Origin: an uncultured Ignavibacteriota bacterium
Lineage (GTDB): Bacteria; Bacteroidota; Ignavibacteria; Tepidaquicellales; Tepidaquicellaceae
NCBI GenBank assembly: GCA_937983305.1
Contig: CALKAJ010000219.1
Span: 1 to 21,097 of the forward strand
Direction of reading: 5' to 3'
DNA: 21,097 nt
Position 1 is the stretch's first letter. Each line of letters opens with the position of its first letter. Below the pieces are notes generated by a model, which was given only the letters and a program-made list of their open reading frames with translations, did not search any database and was not told the origin of the DNA. Position numbers and translations under genes: made by a program. This document shows positions 14,197 to 21,097 of the stretch, one piece after another.

Positions 14197-14749
14197 AATT
14201 TTATTTTGTTTAATTTATTAATGCAGCAATATGGGGAATGCAACTTTGATATTATTCTAATGGAATGAGAATAAAGAACGAGAGAGAGTGAGTAAGTTAA
14301 TTAGTGAGAAGTGAAATGGTGAAATAAAATATTGTTTAACAGCAAAGCACAGAAAGAGAAGGAAACAAAGATGCGATTAAAAAAGAGTTATTCACAAATT
14401 ACACTAATTTTGATATAAGAAATGGTACTCAGATTTAACAGATTATTGTAGATTAAGAAATGAAATAAAAATGGAAAGGGATTATGATGTGATTATTTTT
14501 GAATAAAGATTTTTACTCTTTATATTTAATTCTTTTTTCTTATTTTCCCGATATTCTCATTTTTGTATAGTATATATTAATATGGCACAGAAGGTATTAT
14601 ATTTTCATTTTGGAAAATCAAAGAACTAAAAATAATCATTTGAAAATAATAGAACTTAAAACATTGAAGGCTAAGAAAATAAGATCATGGGTGGAAATTA
14701 TTTATTCCTAAAAGAAAGTAATTTCAAAAAAATTATAATATTATAAAAA
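14197..14749. other. 553-base intergenic region between divergent gene blocks
   Basis: It separates the minus-strand peptidase/ATPase pair from the plus-strand DUF2779-McrBC block and must hold promoters for both. I see no RNA gene and no strong repeat. A TAnnTTTG-like box (TATTTTTG, 14494-14501) lies about 250 bases before the DUF2779 start without a matching TTG. A 15-codon frame at 14582-14629 could be a leader peptide or chance. Confidence 0.5.
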
Positions 14750-16669
14750 ATGACAACAAAAGAAATTTACTTGTCAAAGTCTGATTTTAAAATCGCGGAG
14801 TCTTGCAGAACAAAGTTGTTTTACAAAAAACATTTCTATCCGAATGATAAACAAGGAAATGAATATATAGCAATGCTTGCAGATCAGGGATACATAGTTG
14901 GGTTAATATCACAGCTTATGTACGAAAATGTGGTTGAAATAAAAGGTAATAATACGAAAGAAGCAATTGAAGAGACGGAGAAGTTACTATTTCAGAACAA
15001 AAAGGATGTGATTCTTTTTGAACCAGCTATATCTTCAAACAATAAACTTGTAAGAATAGATATACTTAAGAAGGAGAAGAAAGAATTCTCTGTTATTGAA
15101 GTTAAATCAAAATCTTATAATCCGAAGAAACATGCCGATGCAATTGCAAAGGAGAAAAGTTATTTTGAGGATAGCAATTGGATTGACTACCTAGAGGATT
15201 TAGCATATCAGAAGTACACACTTGAAGATAAGATATCTAAAATGGATGATTATAAAGATTATACAATTAGATCATTCTTTTATATCCCTGATAAATCAAA
15301 AGAGAATAAAATTGAAGGATTTATTGGTCAATTCGACGTTAAGCCGAATGAAGAAGTTAAGAAAAACCCTAATAAATTTAGTAAGAAGGATATAGAATTC
15401 ACAGGTGACGTTGAAGAGCTTAGAAAAAATGACTTCCTAACTCTAATTGAGGTTACTAAAGAAGTGGAAAATATTATTACTGGAATAAAGAAAAACGCAG
15501 AACTGTATTTAGAAGATATAAAAAATAAGGACAGATTCAAAACACAAATAAGTTGCAAATGTAGTAGTTGTGAATACTCAGTTACAAACGAAGAGCACAA
15601 AGTAAGTGGATTTGATGAATGTTGGGGAGAAATGACAAACACAGAACCCCATATTTTAGATTTGTATCAGTTAGGAAATTTAAATAGGAAGAAAGTCGCA
15701 TTAAATGAAAATGGTGATATCGTTGACAAAGTAACCAAAAAAGATAAAGTTGAGAAAATTGGAATAATTGATTATTTAATTAAAAATGGGAAATCAAGTA
15801 TAAACGATGTTTCCAAGGAAAACTTAATAGATAAATACAGCAATAGGTCTTATTATCAAGCAATAAATCAACCTGAAACACTTCAAGAAGGGTTTAAGGA
15901 AGTATATAATAATATTATATATCCACTTTGGTTTATAGACTTTGAAAATACTAGTAGTGTTATTCCTTTTCACGAAGGAATGCACCCATTTGAACCTGTG
16001 TTATTTCAATGGAGTTGTCATAAAGTAGAATCTCCCGATGCGGAACCTGTACATTATGAATGGTTAAATCTGGATTCATATTATCCAAACTTTGAATTTG
16101 CTAAGTCTTTAAAAAATTGTATCGGAGATGTAGGCACAGTTTTAACTTGGAGTCATCATGAAAATACAATGCTTAAAACGATAATAAATAAACTTGAATA
16201 TCTTGAAGAAAAAGAACCCGTGCTTATGAATTGGCTCGAAAATATGGAGAGCAGAATAGTAGATATGAATCAAGTTGCAATAAATTATTATTTCCATCCT
16301 TTCACAAAGGGAAAAACATCGATTAAAGTTACATTGCCTGCAGTATTGCAAGGAATGAAATCAAAGCGAGTTGAAAAATGGCTTCAAGAACACAATTTAG
16401 TAAAAGGTATTAATTTATTTGAAAGAGATTTAAGCGGAGTTATAATTAATCCTTATAATAAATTACCACCTTTTAATATTCCAGGTACTGAAGTATATGT
16501 CCATCATGGTGGTGAAGCAATGATAGCATACAAGGATATGTTGTACGGAGTTAATAAAGGTGACGATGACATTAGGAATAAATATCGTGATGCCTTGCTA
16601 GAATATTGCAAACTTGACACACTTGCAATGGTAATAATCTGGGAAAGATGGAAAGAAATAAACAAATAA
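14750..16669 (+). CDS. DUF2779 protein: Cas4/RecB-like nuclease plus DEDD exonuclease-like domain
   Basis: This 639-residue protein matches the DUF2779 pattern. The N-terminal half looks like a Cas4/AddB-type PD-(D/E)XK nuclease: Asp104 in VRIDIL, and Glu117-Lys119 in IEVKSK. One cysteine (Cys19) and a cluster (Cys269, Cys271, Cys274, Cys291) fit an iron-sulfur cluster. The C-terminal half looks like a DEDDy-type 3'-5' exonuclease: FIDFE with Asp397 and Glu399, a middle segment TWSHHENTML (466-475), and YCKLDT with Tyr619 and Asp623. Two potential nuclease domains in one chain suggest end processing or degradation of foreign DNA. It precedes mcrB by 33 bases, so it probably belongs to the same operon. 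No Shine-Dalgarno sequence. Confidence 0.82.
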   Translation: MTTKEIYLSKSDFKIAESCRTKLFYKKHFYPNDKQGNEYIAMLADQGYIVGLISQLMYENVVEIKGNNTKEAIEETEKLLFQNKKDVILFEPAISSNNKLVRIDILKKEKKEFSVIEVKSKSYNPKKHADAIAKEKSYFEDSNWIDYLEDLAYQKYTLEDKISKMDDYKDYTIRSFFYIPDKSKENKIEGFIGQFDVKPNEEVKKNPNKFSKKDIEFTGDVEELRKNDFLTLIEVTKEVENIITGIKKNAELYLEDIKNKDRFKTQISCKCSSCEYSVTNEEHKVSGFDECWGEMTNTEPHILDLYQLGNLNRKKVALNENGDIVDKVTKKDKVEKIGIIDYLIKNGKSSINDVSKENLIDKYSNRSYYQAINQPETLQEGFKEVYNNIIYPLWFIDFENTSSVIPFHEGMHPFEPVLFQWSCHKVESPDAEPVHYEWLNLDSYYPNFEFAKSLKNCIGDVGTVLTWSHHENTMLKTIINKLEYLEEKEPVLMNWLENMESRIVDMNQVAINYYFHPFTKGKTSIKVTLPAVLQGMKSKRVEKWLQEHNLVKGINLFERDLSGVIINPYNKLPPFNIPGTEVYVHHGGEAMIAYKDMLYGVNKGDDDIRNKYRDALLEYCKLDTLAMVIIWERWKEINK

Positions 16670-16702
16670 TAAATTAATAATTTTAATTAAATATATTATT
16701 TT

Positions 16703-18574
16703 ATGCCAATTAGTAATACAAGTAATTTAAAAGATGCTTTATTGTATGTTGTTGATAATTACAATAGGTTTAAAGGTTATAATACTCTAAAAGGTGAAAA
16801 TATACCTGAGAATTTAAATAAAGAACAAAGAAGTGAGCTAAGTAGTGTCAAAGGTAGAGAATTAGGGAAAGAAAGAACCTCATTAAGAGGTGTTCTTAAG
16901 CAGTATACCCCTGATAATTTTAAAATTGATGTTCTTGGAAGTTATGTAAAATTCACACCGTACATCGTGTTTTTACCTGTAAAACATAAAACTAGCAGCG
17001 GTTTTTATGTTATCTACGAAATTTATCAAGATAGAATTGTATTGAAGCTGGGTTATAGTAATGATTCCCCAACAAATGAACCGGAGGGTAATTTAATCAG
17101 TCTATATAAACAAATAAATATTAACGAAGTTAACAAAAGAGACGATAAATATGGAATGCCTTATATTGAATATGGATTAGAATCATTTAGAGAAAAAGAT
17201 AATACAGTGATTGTGGATGACTTTAATAATTTTATAAATAATCTAGCGAATTTTGCAAATAATAACAATCAAGCAATACTGAGGTCTTTAAAAGTTGTAA
17301 GGGAAAAGCAGAAAGAACTACAGAGAAAAAATAACGGAAAAGAAAAAAAGAGGATAAAAAAAACATCTCTACCATACGAAAAGCAGCATGAAGAAAATAA
17401 ACCTAATAATATTATGAGTGAAAAAATAAACATTATTCTTTACGGCCCTCCGGGAACCGGAAAGACATATAAGACAATTGATATTGCAGCAAAAATAATA
17501 TCAGATAATCAAACAATAAGTTCGGAATATTTAAAGAAAGTACTAGACAACGATGATGAACATGATATTAATAGCAAGATATTTAAAGCTAACCTGAATC
17601 AAAGAATATTCTTTGTCTCTTTTCATCAAAACTATAGTTATGAAGAGTTCGTAGGTGGTATAAGACCTGAATTAAAACAGAAAGAAGTTGAAAATGCCAA
17701 GTCAACACCTCCACCCGAAAACGAGAAAAAATCAAACAATATAAATTTTGAATGGAAACCTGGTATATTTTTTAAAGCTTGTGCGGCAGCTTTTCATTAT
17801 GCTACAAGAAATGACGAATATAGTGACGAAACACATTTTAATGTATATCAATCTTTTTTAAATGAGATAAAATATAACGAGAAAACGGGAATGTATCATC
17901 AAGAAGAATATTTTAAAGAAGAAAGCACAACAACAACAGAATCAACAATATCAACAGCGACGAATACACAAGCTGAGCCATCAACACCGGCAAGAATTAA
18001 AGACAAAAAAGTGGTACTAGTTCTTGACGAAATAAATAGGGCAAATATATCTCGTGTATTTGGAGAATTAATTACCCTTATTGAAGATGATAAACGGTTT
18101 GGTGGTAAACACAGTCTTGTTTTAAAACTTCCCAATGGAGACAACTTCACAGTGCCAAAAAATCTGGTAATAATAGGTACGATGAATACAGCTGACCGTT
18201 CAATAGCTTTCATAGATGTTGCACTTAGAAGAAGATTCTATTTTCACTCACTATATCCAATAGAAGAAAAAATAACAGATGGTACTAAAAAAGGAATTAT
18301 GGAAATATTAAATAAATTCATAGTGGATAAAAGAGGTATAGATTTTGCGATCGGCCATTCATATTTCCTTAATGAGAATTCTGTCAAGAACATTCTTAAT
18401 GAAAGCATAATTCCTCTATTAATGGAATATTTCCCTAACAAAATTACTAAAAAATATCTCGAAGATATATTTAAAGAGAAAACAACAAGTAATGGAAATA
18501 CTTTTAAATTAGATATTGATGATACAAAGTATGTTCCGATAATAAATGAAATTACAATGGATACAAAATCATAA
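16703..18574 (+). CDS. mcrB: McrB-family AAA+ GTPase of a type IV restriction system
   Basis: This 623-residue protein has an N-terminal MrcB/DUF3578-like domain (about 55-190, with YIVFLPVKHKTSSGFYVIYE at 87-106), the specificity part that recognises modified DNA in this branch. The AAA+ module follows: Walker A GPPGTGKT (248-255), FHQNYSYEEFVGGI (307-320), Walker B LVLDEINRAN (439-448), the McrB signature MNTADRS (494-500) and RRRF (509-512). McrB uses GTP for translocation with McrC as nuclease. The Walker A to Walker B spacing is enlarged by a Ser/Thr-rich low-complexity stretch (about 400-432). The exact base modification recognised cannot be read from the sequence. It has no Shine-Dalgarno sequence and lies 59 bases before mcrC. 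Confidence 0.9.
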   Translation: MPISNTSNLKDALLYVVDNYNRFKGYNTLKGENIPENLNKEQRSELSSVKGRELGKERTSLRGVLKQYTPDNFKIDVLGSYVKFTPYIVFLPVKHKTSSGFYVIYEIYQDRIVLKLGYSNDSPTNEPEGNLISLYKQININEVNKRDDKYGMPYIEYGLESFREKDNTVIVDDFNNFINNLANFANNNNQAILRSLKVVREKQKELQRKNNGKEKKRIKKTSLPYEKQHEENKPNNIMSEKINIILYGPPGTGKTYKTIDIAAKIISDNQTISSEYLKKVLDNDDEHDINSKIFKANLNQRIFFVSFHQNYSYEEFVGGIRPELKQKEVENAKSTPPPENEKKSNNINFEWKPGIFFKACAAAFHYATRNDEYSDETHFNVYQSFLNEIKYNEKTGMYHQEEYFKEESTTTTESTISTATNTQAEPSTPARIKDKKVVLVLDEINRANISRVFGELITLIEDDKRFGGKHSLVLKLPNGDNFTVPKNLVIIGTMNTADRSIAFIDVALRRRFYFHSLYPIEEKITDGTKKGIMEILNKFIVDKRGIDFAIGHSYFLNENSVKNILNESIIPLLMEYFPNKITKKYLEDIFKEKTTSNGNTFKLDIDDTKYVPIINEITMDTKS

Positions 18575-18633
18575 ATTTCTATTTATTCCGAAATATAATA
18601 TTTGCTCGATAAATAAATTACATCAAATTAAAT

Positions 18634-20172
18634 TTGGATAAAACAATAAAACCTTATAACATACGTGAATATGATTCACCTGAAATACTAAAATCAAATT
18701 CTGGTGATGATTTAAATAAGGATGAAATAGGTGAATTTAAGAAATACTTAGTTGGTATATGGGAAAACTATAAAGAGAATAAATTATTCTTATATGATAA
18801 ACATATTGAGGATGATGAAATGTACGACTCTGAAGACGATTTGGCAGAAAAGAATAATAATAGTTATCAACCTTTTTTTACTTTTGATGGATCTAAGATA
18901 AGAGCAAAAAATTATATAGGTGTAGTTCAATGTAATGGTATAAGAATTAATATTTATCCTAAAATATTTGACAAATCTCTTTTAGAGGTTTTTAATTCAG
19001 ATATAGAGACAGATCAAATAAAATTGACTAAAAGATATATATATGACCATATTCTTTTTTGGTTTTCGAAATGTGAAAGGTTTAAATTCCCATTTTCTAA
19101 AAGTGATCCTGATCATCAAGATTTTGACAATGTACTTGATATAATGATTTATATATATTGTATGAAAACACTTGAAGCAATTAATAGTTGCTCTTATTAC
19201 CAATATTCTGAAATAACAGAAGAGTCAGAGTTCCTAAGAGGAAAACTTGAGATTAATGAATATTTAAAGAATATTTCGAGAGGTAAAGAACACAAATTAG
19301 TGGTTACTTATAATCCTTTCACCTATAATAATCTCTTAAATAAAATTATCAAATATACAACAAAACTTCTATCGCAATATTCAACTAATTCATTTGTTAA
19401 CAAAAAACTAAATGAAATTCTTTTTCTCCTTGACGAAGTTGATGATGACAATGTTGTATCTGCCGATTGCGACAAAGTTAAATTAAATTCCTTTCAGGAT
19501 GATTACGATGTTGTTTTAAGTTTAAGCAAAATGTTTCTTTCTTCACAAATGGTAAGTGTTTATAATACCTCTACTGATAATATTTGTTTCTTAATTCCTA
19601 TGGAGTACGTTTTTGAAGATTTTATTGCAACAATATTAAAAGAACATTGTAGTGAGTATAAAGTTATAACACAAGACCGCAGCCGTAAATTAGCATTTCA
19701 GGATAAAATGAAATCAAAGGATGGGAAAAACGAACCTGATACTTTCTCTATACGACCTGACATATTTCTAAAACATAAAATTCATGAGGAAAAGGATATT
19801 ATTCTTGATACGAAATATAAAATTAGAGAATCAAAACAGAGCAAAGAAATTTCACAAGCCGATGTGTATCAAATGTTTGCTTATTCATTAATTCATGGGT
19901 GTGATAATATTTGCCTTTTATATCCTTCTAATAACGGCAGTATAAATAATAATAAGGCTGAGTTTTGGATAAGGAAAGACAAAGAGACTAATGGAAAAAT
20001 TGATTTAATTAATTTAAAAGCTTATAACCTTCCAATAACAGTGGATTTTAAGATTCATAATGACAAACAACAAGATTTAACAGTAATAATAAAAGACAAC
20101 TTAAAAAATGCTTTCGATAAAATATTCGAGGATTTTGAAAGTGAAAAGCAACAAGAATCTGAAGTTTTATAA
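18634..20172 (+). CDS. mcrC: McrC-family PD-(D/E)XK nuclease subunit
   Basis: This 512-residue protein follows the McrC plan. The N-terminal half (GVVQCNGIRINIYPKIF, 96-112) is the McrB-interacting portion. The C-terminal endonuclease domain has RPDIFL with Asp376, ILDTKYK with Asp392 and Lys394, then ADVYQMFAYS (409-418). McrC joins a McrB hexamer and cuts DNA after translocation. The start is TTG at 18634; the first internal ATG would remove about 60 residues including the conserved start of the family. It closes the operon with McrB and the DUF2779 protein. Confidence 0.9.
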   Translation: MDKTIKPYNIREYDSPEILKSNSGDDLNKDEIGEFKKYLVGIWENYKENKLFLYDKHIEDDEMYDSEDDLAEKNNNSYQPFFTFDGSKIRAKNYIGVVQCNGIRINIYPKIFDKSLLEVFNSDIETDQIKLTKRYIYDHILFWFSKCERFKFPFSKSDPDHQDFDNVLDIMIYIYCMKTLEAINSCSYYQYSEITEESEFLRGKLEINEYLKNISRGKEHKLVVTYNPFTYNNLLNKIIKYTTKLLSQYSTNSFVNKKLNEILFLLDEVDDDNVVSADCDKVKLNSFQDDYDVVLSLSKMFLSSQMVSVYNTSTDNICFLIPMEYVFEDFIATILKEHCSEYKVITQDRSRKLAFQDKMKSKDGKNEPDTFSIRPDIFLKHKIHEEKDIILDTKYKIRESKQSKEISQADVYQMFAYSLIHGCDNICLLYPSNNGSINNNKAEFWIRKDKETNGKIDLINLKAYNLPITVDFKIHNDKQQDLTVIIKDNLKNAFDKIFEDFESEKQQESEVL

Positions 20173-20207
20173 ATCGATATAAATAATACAAATAAATTAA
20201 TACTAAT

Positions 20208-20693
20208 ATGAATAAAATAGCGATATACGTCAAAAGTTTGACGAAGATGAAATTTAGTAATGAAAGATTACTCGATGATAAAGAGATTCTGATTGCTAAG
20301 TTTTTAGGCATTAAGAAATATTCGAAGGTTAAGGTAGTAGAAATCAGCAAAGAGGATTTTAAGGGAATGCTGAATGAGGAAGCGAATATGCTGCTTAAGA
20401 GGTTTAATCTGGTTAAAGACACAACTAATGCAATTACATTTGATAACAGAATACTTGTGTTTAAAAGTGATGATATGACGAAGACAATTGCTCACGAGCT
20501 TGTGCACGTGTATCAGTATGAAACGCTTGGTGTGGATGGATTTGTACAGGAATATTTGAATGAGGCGATTGGGAAAACCGACAAGAAGAAAATTCCACTG
20601 GAAGTACCTGCTTATGAGTTTGCAGAGGATTTTAAAAAGAATGGGTATTCTGTTGTTAATATTGATAAGGATACGTTTAATTTTGTTCCTTAG
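20208..20693 (+). CDS. HExxH zinc metallopeptidase-like protein
   Basis: This 161-residue protein has HELVH at 96-100, the HExxH zinc motif, and a probable third ligand Glu132 in PLEVPAYEFAE, the spacing typical of gluzincin-like small proteases. No signal peptide, so it is probably cytoplasmic. It begins 35 bases after mcrC on the same strand and might be co-transcribed, yet its base composition looks less AT-rich than mcrC, so it may be an older flank gene. Its 3' end overlaps the convergent phosphatase-like gene by 17 bases. I cannot assign a substrate. Confidence 0.7.
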   Translation: MNKIAIYVKSLTKMKFSNERLLDDKEILIAKFLGIKKYSKVKVVEISKEDFKGMLNEEANMLLKRFNLVKDTTNAITFDNRILVFKSDDMTKTIAHELVHVYQYETLGVDGFVQEYLNEAIGKTDKKKIPLEVPAYEFAEDFKKNGYSVVNIDKDTFNFVP

Positions 20694-21097
20694 CATCTCT
20701 ACTACACGATAAGATAACATTAGGTTCTCTATTTCCTGAAATTACTGCGGCACTTAGCGTACCCCAAAATACACAGCCGGTATCAATGTTGATATAATGG
20801 TTTGTTTCGTATATTGCGTTCCTTGTTGGTGTGTGACCAATAACCTGTAACTTATTTAAAACTGACGGAATATTTCTATTTCGCAATAAATTTTCCGGGT
20901 GTGCGTTGTTAATAATTCCTCCGTGAGATATGATACAGTTTTCGAGTTCGATTTTCAATGGAAGATTTGAAATGAAATCATAATGTCCGCAATCTTTAAA
21001 CTTTTCTACAAAAATTTCAAAGCTTGTTTCGGAATTACCTGTATAACTCTTAATCGTTTTATTTCCTCCGTCACTCCTCCATTGGTATAAGTATTGA
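20677..21097 (-). CDS. Metallophosphoesterase, serine/threonine phosphatase-like (C-terminal part only)
   Basis: The frame is open from the stop at 20677-20679 to the right edge and gives the last 139 residues. Visible signatures are WRSDGGNKTIKSYTGNS near the truncated start, typical of the region after the catalytic core of PPP-type bacterial phosphatases, then ISHGGI, VIGHTPT and YINIDTGCVFWGTLSAAVI. The GHTP and NIDTG motifs contain metal-binding and fold-conserved residues of this family. The N-terminal metal motifs (GDxHG, GDxxDRG, GNHE) would lie beyond the window. Bacterial proteins of this type act on phosphoproteins or Ap4A. Confidence 0.82.
   Translation of the reverse strand, partial: QYLYQWRSDGGNKTIKSYTGNSETSFEIFVEKFKDCGHYDFISNLPLKIELENCIISHGGIINNAHPENLLRNRNIPSVLNKLQVIGHTPTRNAIYETNHYINIDTGCVFWGTLSAAVISGNREPNVILSCSRDAKEQN

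Noticed and set aside
14582..14629. 15-codon open frame before the DUF2779 gene as a leader peptide
   Set aside because: No ribosome site, no attenuator-like hairpin after it, and frames this short are expected by chance in AT-rich DNA.
14750..16669. Calling the DUF2779 protein Cas4
   Set aside because: It resembles Cas4 only in the N-terminal half, has an added exonuclease-like half, and no CRISPR genes or repeats are nearby.

Overview
The window is strongly AT-rich accessory DNA, most likely from the Bacteroidota/Ignavibacteriota (FCB) side of the bacteria. The evidence is indirect: nearly every gene lacks a Shine-Dalgarno sequence, the tRNA does not encode its CCA end, and the promoter I trust most has the Bacteroidota form TTG-N20-TAnnTTTG. 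A short GIY-YIG nuclease gene sits directly behind the tRNA, and small TCCCGA-N4-TCGGGA palindromes are scattered through tRNA-derived repeats. I cannot name the species.

Layout. 1-680: a tRNA-Asp locus rearranged into tandem copies. There is one intact tRNA-Asp, broken copies in which 16-bp palindromes replace parts of the tRNA, and two copies of a terminator plus GIY-YIG start (the second copy is truncated). 741-3519: a hipBA toxin-antitoxin operon with a palindromic operator over its promoter, then an AbiEi-type antitoxin followed only by what looks like the last part of an AbiEii toxin. 3525-8401, minus strand: an unusual operon of a sigma-factor-like protein (split in frame by one TAG), a beta-rich protein of unknown function, and a 1047-residue protein joining a Lon-like serine protease domain, one membrane segment, an Ig/ASH-like domain and two LamG-like domains. 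This is my best candidate for an undescribed system. 8631-9973: three small membrane or exported proteins. 10353-11860: a complete AbiEi/AbiEii pair. 12031-14196, minus strand: an AAA+ ATPase and a small M20/M42-like zinc peptidase. 14750-20172: a three-gene block of a DUF2779 protein (Cas4-like plus DEDD-exonuclease-like), McrB and McrC. 20208-21097: an HExxH protease-like gene, then the C-terminal part of a metallophosphoesterase running off the right edge.

Taken together this is a defence and conflict island beside a tRNA gene: HipBA, two AbiE loci (one decayed), a McrBC restriction system with a partner nuclease, and a protease-based operon that resembles a sensing or signalling device. 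A plausible model of the 3525-8401 operon is that the LamG/ASH ectodomains sense something outside the membrane, the cytoplasmic Lon-like domain cleaves a target, and the sigma-like protein links this to transcription. That model is inference from domain content alone.
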